Below, piece by piece: positions 42,577-53,985 of a stretch of 64,000 nucleotides of DNA. A program made the translations under genes and the position numbers. Position 1 is the stretch's first letter, and the number at the start of each line of letters is the position of its first letter. This DNA is from Macrolepiota albuminosa (taxonomy: Eukaryota; Basidiomycota; Agaricomycetes; Agaricales; Agaricaceae). The DNA lies in assembly GCA_027475525.1 (NCBI GenBank), contig JAMWFC010000038.1, positions 124,001-188,000 on the forward strand. Direction: 5' to 3'. The notes under the pieces are model-generated. The model made no database searches. It was not told the DNA's origin and saw only the letters and a list, made by a program, of their open reading frames with translations.

Positions 42577-44383
42577 TCAATCTCTGAAGTCTTGAGAAAA
42601 TCTTCCAGATGCCACCTCTGTATCCTTTTGAGAGCGGATAAAGCTGACCTCATGTTCGTTGTCAGGCGGAGCAAGGGACATGTCGCAAGTCAATGGATAT
42701 GTAAAAGGTTTTGTATCGGCATAAGGCCAAAAACCATTTTTTAGGCTCCTGATGACCGAGTCAACAAACGGGCGATTAGGATGGGTGTGTACAAGCTCTT
42801 CAAATGCGTGAACTTTAATAGGCATGACAATTTTAAAGAGATCTGAATGCTCTTGAAGGGTTTTTGTAACTCGTGTATTATTAAGTTTGGTTTGAGATGG
42901 GATAGGTAACGGTTTTGCCAAGATCGACCATTGAATGAGTGTAATCGGAAGGTTCACAGCAGGGTCGTAATAGTTATAGTGGAGGTATTTAGAAACGTTA
43001 CCTTTTAAAATCTCAGTTTGAGATTTTTTGAGTGCAGCTCGTTTTGGGATGATTTCCTCCGCATTGTCTACAGGCATGTCTCCAGAAACACGAGTTGCTT
43101 TTGAATGGACATTCTGCTGGGGTGTTCCAACGCCTGCATATTGCTCTTCCAGCTCCTCTGGTGTTGGTCCCTGATTGATTGATGGACATTTTGTTCCCAC
43201 TCTTTTTGTTTTGTGCTCTGCAGTGATTGATTCTGCTGGCGTTGAGTATTGCATCTCACAAGTCATCGAAGGCTCTCCTGTCAGTGAGCAGCATTCTTGT
43301 CCCAGCTCCAACTCAGGCTCAAACTGCCTTTTTGTATTCGATGACACAGATGTGTAATGTTGTAGGTTTGGCAGAGAAGAGTCCGACGATGTACCTGTAG
43401 TGTTCTCCCCATTCAGTTTTGCGGCAAGGCCAAGCAAAACTGAGGGCCTCTCCGTATAAATTGGCTGCAACTGTCCACTGTCCATGATCTTCGACTTTAC
43501 GGATGGGTTCGCTTTGTCCAAAAATAATCTCTCTGTCTCCAATTCACCCTCTATTCTCCTTGGGTGCACCAATGTAGTGTATTGCGCTGTAGATTGCATC
43601 AAAATTGGCAAGTTCTCCCTTAATGAGTTTGTTCCACTCCGATCCAGGGAAGTTGCAGGGAGCTGTTTTGGATACTGAGATATATTTTTTGATGTCAGCA
43701 GTACCTCAGAGGTAGAGTTGCAGGAGTTTTTGATTCTTGAAGCATCTGGGATCTTCAACCTCTCAAGCAAGCTTTTCTTCTGTGTACCAAGGTAACTCTC
43801 TTTCTTCAATTTTTCGCTTCTTTGTCTTTGGCTTACTCTCATCAGATTGAGACCTCTGCGATGTGTCGGAGTCGGAGGAACTCTTGCTGAGGTTGCTTTG
43901 GGATCTTTGGTGTGGTCAATTTTTGTGAACAGACTGGAAGGGGAGCTCTTCATTTGGGGTCTCGTTATCTTTGTCTCCTGCATCATTTCCTCGTTCATTC
44001 TCATGTTGATGCGATCCAGCAGATTGCTCATCAGCTTGTAGCCCTTGTGCCTCCTCTCTGTGAGCAGCACGTTCTCCTTGTTGTTTTTCCTTTTCCTCGA
44101 CGGTGTCGAGTAAGGTAAGGTAATTCGAGATAGTGTCGTGTCGGTGCTCCTCTCCTGCTCCAGATTGGTTGATAACTTCAAAAATTTGTGTGATGGCGGC
44201 GATCTTTATCTTTTGCCTACATCTGAAGTTGTCAATGATGGATTCGAGATGCTGGATAAGCGACTGCTCTCTGTTGGTTGTCAGGATGTCAGACGGTGGT
44301 GTGTTCCTATCCATTCTGCTAACTTTGGTCTGGCCCCCAGGCGACTCAGCAGGCTGTTCCTTTTGTTTTCCATGTGAACTCAT
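42577..44383 (-). pseudogene. Ngaro ORF1 (gag-like) with RT N-terminus
   Basis: Starts MSSHGKQKEQPAESPGG at 44383 in one frame and changes frame between about 44180 and 43920 into the frame that runs to 42577. The N-terminal part has an alpha-helical block (REQSLIQHLESIIDNFRCRQ); the middle is low-complexity and polar. The C-terminal 120 residues (VHTHPNRPFVDSVIRSLKNG) belong to the RT module. Ends at a TGA directly followed by the RT frame. Either a single frameshift mutation or two original ORFs. Confidence 0.65.
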
Positions 44384-44427
44384 AGGTTTATTGAGGGATG
44401 AAGGAACGATTTGCATAGCAAGATATT

Positions 44428-44563
44428 GTAGCGCGAAAATGTAACTAAGTTGATAACTAGAGACCAATTGGTGAGATGTATTCTGTAATTGACAAGTAAC
44501 CTACCTAGAGAGCAATCGCTGAGGTGGATGTCTTACTCGACAGGTCTCGGATTGCTCTCTAGG
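44428..44563 (-). repeat. Ngaro A1 repeat (outer end)
   Basis: 136 bp in direct orientation with A2. The outer 11 bp (44564-44574, AATTCAACCCG) complete the element before the TE-X LTR resumes. Confidence 0.87.
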
Positions 44564-44574
44564 AATTCAACCCG

Positions 44575-44667
44575 ATAAAATTATATTATAATAAATATAA
44601 TATAATTTTATCTAATCCTACTAACTAAAAGCTATGTGGCTGTGGCCACATAGCACACTATGCTACA
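44575..44667 (-). repeat. TE-X copy 2 3' LTR, inner part
   Basis: Minus strand starts TGTAGCATAGTG at 44667 and reads through the palindromic CTATGTGGCCAC... block to an A+T-rich palindrome ending at 44575. It joins 38383-38509 across the Ngaro insertion. Confidence 0.82.
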
Positions 44668-44731
44668 CATCCCCCAATCAGACCAAAGTACAGTCTCAAA
44701 GCACCACAATGGTCAGGCCATTGATAAGTCA

Positions 44732-47700
44732 GGAATGGGGGCTATGGAAGAGTCCCCAGGCTCCTGGAATGGATTGGCAGTTGTGTCGTCCATGTCATAG
44801 TTGAGGAGGTCATCTTTGAGTGTGGGCTCATGAGAGGTGCTGCATGGTCCTGCCTGCAGCAGGGAGTTGTCATAGTCTCAGAGTGGGAACAGTGTGAGAG
44901 TTGGGTCAATAGTTTGACCTGTTGTTGGTTCTTTGGGCTCAGGAAGAGCTCCATCAACAGACAGGTAGTGGCACATCCAAAGTTCATGGGCATAGTCCTG
45001 CCCAATGTAGAGGTACATTCCATTTCAGAATGCGTTGTCAAAGGCACAGCAATTGTTCCGCTGCTGGAGCATTAGACATTGACAATTGCCAATGGTGGCC
45101 TCACATCACCCATCCCACTCAGCGAGGGACTAGGGAGTCCCATAATGATCAAGGTGTTGAAGCCTCTCACTGTCAATTGCCATGGCTTCCTGCTGAAGCT
45201 GGTGGTTGGCAAAGAATATGTGGGCCAAGAAGGTGACCCCATAAATGTATGCATGGTCAGCCCAGCTGACTGGAATCTGGTTATGAATTCAGACATGTAT
45301 CATGTCTGAAGTGGTGAAGATGGAGGAAAATGCCTCCAGAATGTTGACAGGTTGAGCCTCAAAAGTTGGGGCTCAGGAATCAAGGGGCTCAAATGGCTGC
45401 CTCATAATCACCTCATAGTTGGTGATGGCCTCCTTGTAAAGGCCAGGCTGCACAAATATGTATGCCAGGTGCCTATACACCATAGAATTAGATGGGTGGC
45501 TGGTGCAAATAGCATGTACAAGCACAAACCTGAAAAGGCTGCACCAATGAATGTGCATGGCACGATCTATAGCCAGACCAGTCCACATGTTGGGTGTCCC
45601 AGGATGCCCATATAGTAGGGTGTAAGAGCCCAGGTAGTCCAAAGCAAATGGCTGCTTTAGGTCAGGGGAGTTCAGGCCCACAAAGACCAGTCTCCCATTT
45701 TCCTTGTGGTGATAAATCTGCAAAGGAACAATCATATGTAGGACTTGCTTCTGCTTCTCAGCACTTATAAAGAGTACTGCAATTGTCCAATATTGGACAT
45801 CACCAAGTAGTTGGGTCATTGTCCTGTCCCAGGCAGTAGAGTGACAGTTGAGAGTCACCTGCATGAACTTATTAAGCAGAAGATAGCCCAACTGATACTG
45901 ACAAATTGGCATAAACTGGTTGTTAACCAGTGCATGGAGCTGGCAAAGCTCCCAAGGGTTATGAAGGAATCTCCAAGGTGCAATTTGATACCTCTTGCTG
46001 TTGTGGGGCATCTGCACAACATTGCCTGGTTTGTTGGCCTCGAAGGCCCTGGCTATGCAGGCTTCTTGCCCAACAAAGATAGTGTTGGTTGCTTGCAACC
46101 AATAGAATTGGGGTGCCAACCCCATGCCAAAGAATGAGTTCTGGTGCTCAATAGTGTGATCATGGTAAATTAAAACACTGAGTGCATTGAGGATGTACCC
46201 AATTTCTTCTTCAAGGAGGGCAGCTCCTCATTTGGCACTTTTCTGCACCTGATGGTCTATCTTAGCCCATTGATTACTATTGTGCTGTTCGTGTGCCATA
46301 CATTGTGCCACAGTCTTATGTGGCACCAGGAATTCCATACGAGCCTTTTTAGGCTCCTCATACTAGTCATTATTGGAGGGTGGTGATGGCAGCCCCTCCA
46401 GAACAGAACTCTCTGACCATGAGTCCATTACCCACACAAAACAAGGATATCAGGCTGGGGGGCCCTCCACCAACACTGCTGGTAAAAAGAACATGTTAGC
46501 CCCTGGGGCCCCTTTTGGAGCATCTTTGGGGAAGTGCATGTTGACGTATGTATGCTCCTCCAGTTGCTTACCCCAATGATCTTTTTGAGGTTGAGAGGCT
46601 TTAGCCTTAGTGGGGCATGCACTGATGCCTCTGGAACTCTGCTTCCTAGAGTGCATGGTGGATATCACAGATAATGGTCATGAAGATATGACCTCAGATG
46701 TGCCACTGGCAAGGTGCTGGATCAGCCAGGGAGCAGCTGGGGCAGGGACATTATCATAGGGGAGGATGTCCTGTCCTAAGCTGGTCTTCCAGCTAGAAAT
46801 GGAAATGCTCAATTGAGTCAAGCAGGAGGGCACATCCTCCACTCCTTGCTGACACACTCTTTTGGTAGAGTCAGTGTCCCAACTTGGAGGTGTAGTTTGC
46901 CACTTATAAGCAGCCAATAGGGCAAGGAGATCAGTCTTGTGCTGCGCATACATGTGATCCATATTGTCCATTATCCAGCAGATGAGGATGACAGCCTCTG
47001 CATTGCAGAGGAATAACAAGTCTGCAGGTACATCATACCCATTGTCTCCCAGATGTTGGAGGAGAGAAGCCAGGACAAAGTCCTGGTTGTGAGTAGGCTT
47101 GACAGCCCATGCTTTTTCTTTGTTGTGTTGAGAACACAACTCTTCTTTCAAGCTGGGCTCAGGTTGGTGCAGCATGTCTAGCTACTATAACAGAGAGAGC
47201 CTGGCCAGGCTCTCTATTGGTGCATCAGCCAAAAACTTGCTACTTGGTTCTGTATTGAGAGCTTCTGTGCTATCACTGGCTATTGTTGCCAGCATGAGAG
47301 ATGATTTGCATCCCTCTAGACTGTCAGCCAGCATTGTGGCCAACTGGAAGGCTGATTTGCCTCCCTTGGTAGGTGCCTCATATAAAGCACCATACTGGGG
47401 TATTGTGCCCCAAGCTCTCATCCAAGCCAGGGAGTACGGCATCATTGCTGGCACACCAGCCATGTCTGGGTAGTGTGTTGGGATCATAAACGGGGGCAGG
47501 GATGACAGTCCCATTGTTCTCTTTACCATTACTGGGGTTTGCCCCCATCCTGACATCGCTTGGAGCCTAAATAGCCCCCTGTACAAAACTTGCTAGAATT
47601 GGCCCTCAGCGTGATGTGGCACATAAGTGCCCACTACTGTCTGATGAGGCAGAAAACTGCCAATGAGTACGTTTTAGGGCAAGAAGTTGCTCTGCATGAG

Positions 47701-47932
47701 TTGTTGTGGCTGATAGCCACTGATTACCAGCTGCTGTGGCAGGTAGCCTGCCACTGGTTGTTGCTGCTGCTGTGGGAAGCCCACAGCCTGTTGTGATTGT
47801 CCCTACTGGAGGCACATTTTAGGTAAGTGGAGGAGCCATCTGCCTCCCTTCAGCCAATGGTATGTCCAACAGTGAAAACTCCAATGCATGCTGCTGCTGC
47901 TGCTCATTCTGGTCTACAAGCATATTGTCCAT
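44732..47932 (-). pseudogene. Relic of TE-X accessory coding region, copy 2
   Basis: Same blocks as copy 1, with the start codon kept (ATGGACAATATGC, 47932). The part 45373-46125 is an open run of 250 codons containing NNQFMPICQYQLGYLLLNKF and LGSYTLLYGHPGTPNMWTGL; the middle block is at 46678-47175. Stops and frame changes separate the blocks. The long surviving open runs in two relics plus the younger copy support real coding sequence. Confidence 0.7.
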
Positions 47933-48066
47933 AGTTAAGGAAAGAAAGGGAAAAAAAGAAATTTTGAATTTAAAACGTGTCTCAGCTACAGTTGCTGACC
48001 AACTCAGCCAAGCTGTGATTAGCACTGCCAATCAAATTAGGCACTCACACACTTACTTAACTGATG

Positions 48067-49020
48067 TGGGTGCTTAATGCCCTTCAACTCCAAATAGCAG
48101 TCAAGTGCTGCTAGCTTGGAGCAATGGGAGTATAGCTCCCATGTTGTGTCTCTGAGAGACCAATGTACCTCAAACTCAAGCATATTCTGCTCAGTCTATC
48201 AGTGTCCAATAATGCACTCGACAAACCATTTGTTGTTGTCCTGTACCCCAAAGTCATAGGAGCCTGGGGTTGCCCTGTTAAGGAACAACATGTCATCAGA
48301 TGTGTCATATGGTCACAGCAGCAGCACATGAAACTTCAGAATAATATGTCGTTCCTGTAATGCCTGTGGCAGCTCCAGCACATAGTTGGAGGTACTAGGT
48401 TCTGCATCAAGCACATGGTATGGGCCCACCCATTTCAGGCAGAGTTTACCTGTCTGTCCTTTAGTGTTGACAAGTAGACCAACACTTCCACTGCTATAAG
48501 TGGGTCCTTCTGCTTGTGATGATTGGCATTCTTTGCCTGAAAGACTTGTGTATCAATAATAGCATTGTGTGCAGATGCAATATTTTCCAGGGCCTGCCTG
48601 GCAAACTTGACTACCCCACAGTGAGCAGCTACATCTGCACAAATCTTGTGCAGCATGGAGGGCATGTACCCTCCATTAAGCTCAAAGGGTGCATATCCTG
48701 TGGCCTCAGATACCCATGTTAATCATGAACTCAGTAAGTAGGCACCAGTTCACCCAGTCTTGTTGATTAGGGCAGACAACTGTCCATAGGATCTGTCCTA
48801 TACTGTGGTTTGTCCACTCAGTCTGACCATCCATCTGTGGATAAAATGATGTTAACATGAGAAATCTAGCTCCTAATAGCTTGTGGAGTTCCCTCTACCA
48901 TTGCGACATGAATTTGGAGTCATAGTTGCTCCCAATGGTACTAGGCAGCCCATGCAGTCTAACAATCTTTCTAAGGTAGATCCACAACAGCTCTTTAGCT
49001 GTCAGCATTGTTCACACCAG
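48067..49020 (-). pseudogene. TE-X copy 2 pol relic: integrase end and chromodomain-like end
   Basis: Counterpart of 3535-4491, with KFARQALENIASAHNAIID at 48435-48665 and the end of pol at about 48070-48330. A short deletion near 48463 removes part of the LPKGQ region. Interrupted at 49020 by the shared insertion. Confidence 0.7.
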
Positions 49021-51012
49021 TAATAGACTTCTACTCAGGCTGAGCATATCAAGGGGCACTATAAGCCTACTGACACTTGATATACTGGAGACTCTAGTGA
49101 TTCTCTTGGACACAGGACACCTCTGGCCTTGGTGCTCTTCTACAGGTGTTACTTATCAGTCTCAACCACCACTATTAGTCTTTCAGCATACACTATCTAT
49201 TGACTTCAAATATTTAGGAGGTCCAGGACTCATAGTGCTAGTATGGCAGAGAGATAACTCTGACCAAATCCTGATCAGTTCCAAAAAGAGGTTAGCATTA
49301 GGTGCTGCTATTTGATGAGGCACCTCAATCAGAAGTCTAAAGAACTAACAATGATGGAACAGGATATATTCTAACCTGACATTTTACCTATTAAGAACTG
49401 ATACAATGTTTAGCACTGACATTAGAACTCATGGCATCTGTCGAGGATTTTCTGACTATACCCTAGAGAGGCCTGGCCAATCAGAATTACACTAAAAAGT
49501 GAGCAGACTCAGACAATTCTAAGTCAGTTTAGAGTCACTGTGGCCAATGGGCTATAACACTATTGGTTGCCATCACCTATGTATGCTGGTCACCATTGAC
49601 AGGTTGCTGTTAAATGTAACTACAAGGAGAGGCGCTAATTGGTAGTGCTGCAAATAGACTTATTTCAAAAATACAATAGTGCATAGTATAAAAAATAGCT
49701 ACTTTACATGACATGAGAACGAATCATAACCCTTTGAGCTCCCAGTTACACTCAGCATTCAAATTGTGCTAGCTTGGCCCAACTTTGTCATCTGGTTGAG
49801 TGCTAGCCTTGTCTTTATTGTTGTCATCTTTTATAGTGCCACCTATGAGCATATTGCATTGATGACACCCAAAGTTTGGTCAGTAACAAATGTAGTAATA
49901 GTGTTACCATGCCAAAAACTTGCATTGGGCATGCTAAAAGTGATGGGGGGGAGTCCCAGGCAGGTCCCAGAGAATGTGCCTATGAAAATAATGTAAAGTC
50001 AGAAAGGGGTCAGCAAGTGTCAAGCGCTAAGGTAAAAGCGCCTATAGAAGAAGCGATAAGTGAACATGGCAATGTAAGTGGCAAGAACACGGTAAGCTTA
50101 GTGAAGTCTAAGCATTGTTAATGCCTGCCGTAGCTGCAAGGCATGAGTATATTGTGGGCTAGCGATAGTCTGCAACTGCTGATGACTTCGACGTTGCCGA
50201 CTATAAATGAGATTTAGACCGTAAGGAAGACTGGAGTAAGTGGGGCAGGAAACTCTGTTCTGATGTGTATGTACAAGTTGGTAAGTACTTTTATACTCCA
50301 AAGAGTTCACTGTCACCAAGGTGACTAATAACGCCAAAGTGCAGCAAACTAGAAAATTTTATAGGGGTGGCTCCAATGGTTTCAGATCTCTACTGTCCAT
50401 TCAAGACACTTGGCAACATCAGGCAGCAGATCATGACGCTAAACCATCAATTCATCAATCTTTTATCTGTCCAATATACTAAGCAACGTCAAGCGCCAAA
50501 TCGAGGCGCTAAGCAATGTCAGATGCCAAGGTCAAATGCCAAGCTGTCCATCAGTTTTTGATAGATCATTAGTCTTCTCACTAAGCACTGTTGTCAGTGA
50601 CTGATGTCATCTGTCAGTTGTCATTCTGTCTGCCATTGACGCTATCATTGATCAGATCTGCTTCTTGCTGTGCATGGCCATCAAATATCGCCAAAATTGG
50701 TTAATTAGTGTGCACTAAGGTATCCCAAGCCAGTGCCATGTTGCTGTAGCCTGCCATTGATGCGCTGATCCTGTATGGAGTCCTATCAGTGTTTTACTAT
50801 TCTTTCTCTTTTCAATATCCTTGTCTAGACTATGGCACTTACAGTTTGCTAGGTAGCGTTAGAAGTGCTATCATTTAGCATGTTGTCTTATCACATTTGC
50901 TCAAGCACACCAGGACTCTGTCAGAACTCCTCACAACTATGCATGCCAGGCACTGGAGATGGTGTTATACTGTGAATCGTCCAGTGCACCCAACCACAGT
51001 TGGTGTCATCAC
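49021..51012. other. Insertion of about 2 kb in the TE-X integrase (copy 2)
   Basis: Absent from the complete TE-X, where the integrase runs uninterrupted through 58820-58860, and present in both old copies. No clear gene. On the left it begins after TTCACACCAG and on the right it ends before CTAATATAAAG; the flanks share CAGTA/CTA(G)TA, a possible 4-5 bp target duplication. About 160 bp at 50217-50378 are extra compared with copy 1. Confidence 0.5.
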
Positions 51013-52011
51013 TAATATAAAGTGCACCGTGCTCATCATGCAGCATATCACCACCCAGAGGTAGTCAAACTCTCTTGACTCAGGGAAGGAACCTATAAAG
51101 TCCATTCCAATCGAGTCCCAAAGCTTCATCGGCACTGGTAGCTGGTGCAGTTTCCCAGCAGGAAGTCTAGGGGGCAGTTTTGCCCTTTGACATGCTGCAT
51201 ATGAGGCACAGAACTTGGTGACCTCCTGGGCCATACATGGCCACTAATACCATCTACAGATGTATCCCAATGTCTGTGCAGCACTGAAGTGCCCCACCAG
51301 AGCATGTGCCTAGTCAAATATGCACGTCACAATAGTTTGCACTTGGGGAATGCAGGTCACTGCCACTCCTTGATGGTTTTCCATCATGATTATACTGTTG
51401 GGCCCTTGCCTGAACCGCAGATAGTCATTGAGGTTGCTGATCACCTTGACAAATAGAGAGTCATGTTTGTACTCCCACACTACTTCTTTATGGAAGTCAT
51501 CCTTCCCCAGGCTAGGTGGCTAGGACAAAGGCAATTCATCTTCTAGCATTTCAGCCAGAGTAAAGGGTTGGTCAGGACACTCAGGTTCCCCAGGCAAGGC
51601 TGGTTCCCTGGCCTTGTTCTCTCTTAGCAGCTTCGCAGCTATGTCCTGCTCTTCACACTGCTCTCTGAGGCAAGTACTTTGCCTCCATTTATCATCATGC
51701 ATCGCACATATATCCAGGACATGCTCCTTAAGCTCCTAGTACCAATGGAGTGGTAAGTCCTCTCTATCTGGGTCAATGCAACAGTCTGCCTGCACATACT
51801 TGTGAGGCTCATGCACCTCCCTGCCTACATCACTCTCAAAGTAGCAAGACAAGCAGTCTGCTACCTTTGTTGAGTTCTCTTTTCACATAGGTGATGTTGA
51901 ACTGGTATCTTGATATATAGTCGATCCATTGCTGCTGACACAGTGACAAGTTCACCTGAGTTTTAAAGAACTCAAGTGTCTTGTGGTCAGTGATAATATA
52001 GATGGGGTATC
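51013..52011 (-). pseudogene. TE-X copy 2 pol relic: RNase H end and integrase N-terminus
   Basis: Integrase zinc-finger part and start of the core (50965-51234, QEVTKFCASYAACQRAKLPP and SIGMDFIGSFPES), a linker, and the RNase H end (TDHKTLEFFKTQVNLS). Ends at the insertion site of the younger TE-X. The rest is at 63419-64000. Confidence 0.75.
52007..52011. other. Target-site duplication GTATC of the young TE-X (mate 63414-63418)
   Basis: GTATC borders the element on both sides. The empty site is preserved in copy 1 at 29301-29305 (GGGGTATCCCATC). Confidence 0.96.
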
Positions 52012-52245
52012 TGTAGCATAGTCCGCTATATGGCGTTGACCACATAGCTTATACTTACAGTAGTAGTTAATATTATATTATATTTATTATAATATAATAT
52101 TATTTACATTATTATATATATAGTTATACCAGCTGCTTACAAAGCAGCTTATTTTTGTTTTGTACTACATAGTAAATAGACCAGACTGGTCTGATTCTGT
52201 GCAGTGTGAACATTAAGCTCTCACAATCCCTGTAACTTCGTTACA
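52012..52245 (+). repeat. TE-X 5' LTR (234 bp)
   Basis: TGTAGC...GTTACA. It contains three dyads: CTATATGG...CCACATAG, an A+T-rich palindrome of some 40 bp (about 52066-52106), and AGCTGCTT...AAGCAGCT followed by AGACCAGACTGGTCT. The short length and stacked hairpins are unusual beside the 748-876 bp LTRs of the chromoviruses. I found no convincing tRNA primer site after it (next bases TTTTTTTGAATCC). Confidence 0.93.
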
Positions 52246-52419
52246 TTTTTTTGAATCCGCCAGCTAGGATCTATTGCCTAGCACCCAATGTCAGTCGCTG
52301 AGTTCGTTGACAGAACTCTATCAGCTTCTTGAGCTTCTTGCACAGCCACACCGTGCAAATTTCAAACAGGGAATCAATGAGTAATCCCATACCTGCAGTT
52401 TCCACTGACGGCGGGCGGA

Positions 52420-53884
52420 ATGCCCACGACCTACGGGGAGACCCAGCAGACACCCAGGACACGTCAGCGTCCAATGCAGGTCAGGCAAGACCAAGGTCGG
52501 AGCACCGACCTGGCCGGGAATGAAAGCAAGGCCCGGAGAGCTGAAAGCTCACAGCAGGATGGTCAGCAATGTCTCCAGGACAAGATGCCAGGGGGATTAA
52601 CTCCCCCAGTTATGCAGTTGCCAGGAAGACTGCGACGGTCTAGCCGATTAGCTTCAAAAGGGCCCCCTGAGGATGGCCAACAGTCAACAGGCACCTATGG
52701 CGCCCCAGGAGATACCAAGTCGTCAGTATGGACTAGGAGAGCTATCCCTCCAAGCCAGAGTAGTGGGACCAGGCGGTGCACAGCAGGCTCAATGCCTTCT
52801 AAGATAGCGGAAGCCTGCATAAAAGAGGTACCGGAGGAGGCTGCAAGTCCTGAAGTATCCTGCGTGGAAAACCAATTCCCGTGCACACCAGCAGTGGAGG
52901 AAGCTCTGGAGGTTGTAGAGCTTCCAGAGGAGGTGATTGAGTCGTCAAGTGATAACGATGCCGGAGCAGAGGAGCAGCGGCTGAAAACTGCATACACTGT
53001 GCGCTTGCAGGTGTTCTGGGACTTGCACCCAGAGGTGATGAAATACACCACCCAAGCACGACTTGAGCACTACGCATCAGCACATATAGTAGCACTTAGG
53101 CGACAAGGGCACGAAGTGCCCAATGTATTCAGTACAAAATATACTGATTTGATGATGAGAGTGCTCACTATTGAGCTGCAAATGTATGTGCAGTGGAAGG
53201 CCACACGGCAATTGGGGGCCTCGACCTCCTGGAGCCACATGTTCAAGGAATGCTCAGCACGGCGCAATCAAGACGTTGGAATTGAGCTAGTGGAGGCACT
53301 AGCACAGGCACAGGAAGTGCCCGAAGTAAGACTGGTGAGTACTTTCTATACTCCAGCAGGACAAAGGTGGCGTGAGGAGCCCCCACACATGCGTAACCAA
53401 AACCTTAGGACAGATATGTCAGGTCCAGATGGGCACAATAGTACCATGCTCAAGGTGGAGAGCGAGGCATCTGTGATGCCGCGCGTGCCCATGGCAGAAA
53501 CATTGAGCAACAGAGTCGCATATCAACGTATGCGCAATGGCGACCTCAGGACTAAGGGACAGTTCCTTATCAACAATCAGGGCATTGTATTCGAGGGCAC
53601 TAAGCCCATTGACAAGATGCATCGTCAATTTGTCATGCAGGGTCAGGAGAATCAAGCTTCTCCAGTCCCAGGATGGCGCAACGATCATGATCGAGGAGAC
53701 TTCCTCGATTGAGATGGCACCACGAGATGTGATGCCCCTGGTAATGGCCAGGATGACGGCCCTAGGTCGACTCCTCAAGATGAGGGCAATTATGCCCACA
53801 GTCAAGGAGGCTCGGGATGTCCTCTGCAGGGTGGATGAGGGAAGTCACTTCCCCAGGCTGCTGATTTGGCGACTAGATCCCTGA
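52420..53884 (+). CDS. TE-X ORF1, N-terminal gag-like protein of unknown function
   Basis: Open for 430 codons (52420-53712), then a frame change and a further open stretch to 53884 (MARMTALGRLLKMRAIMP). An alternative start at 52377 is in another frame. The first half is polar, with LPGRLRRSSRLASKGPP; the middle is acidic (EEVIESSSDNDAGAEEQ) followed by a helical part (HPEVMKYTTQARLEHYASAH). No metal-binding or enzyme motif. Its place before the capsid suggests matrix or an extra structural function. The two old copies in the window do not include this part. Confidence 0.6.
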
Positions 53885-53985
53885 GTCAGCGGGAGGCCAT
53901 TTGAATGCATTGTGAAGCCATGCATAATCGCCTGCATTGAGTAGTCAATAATGCCCTGGGTGTAACCTTATGGTTACCAGATGGG

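Larger units (their letters stand above)
38510..44574 (-). mobile_element. Ngaro/PAT-type tyrosine-recombinase retrotransposon
   Basis: On the minus strand: A1 repeat (44563-44428), ORF1, RT/RNase H, tyrosine recombinase, then B1 (39853-39729), A2 (39659-39524) and B2 (38634-38510). A and B are each present twice in direct orientation, with B1 and A2 internal. This split-direct-repeat layout is characteristic of Ngaro and PAT elements and differs from the inverted repeats of DIRS1. It is inserted in the TE-X 3' LTR without a target duplication, as expected for recombinase-mediated insertion. A solo Chr-A LTR sits between A2 and B2. All enzymes have lost key residues or carry stops. Confidence 0.88.
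44575..52011 (-). mobile_element. TE-X copy 2, 3' part (decayed)
   Basis: Minus-strand relic nearly identical to copy 1 (1-5047 and 27026-29305). It is split at 52011 by the younger plus-strand TE-X and continues at 63419 to the window end. Contents in sense order: RT, RNase H, integrase interrupted by a 2-kb insertion, chromodomain-like end, accessory region, 3' LTR. Confidence 0.85.

Noticed and set aside
38510..44574. DIRS1-type element with inverted terminal repeats
   Set aside because: The A and B repeats are all in direct orientation and no methylase-like domain follows RNase H.
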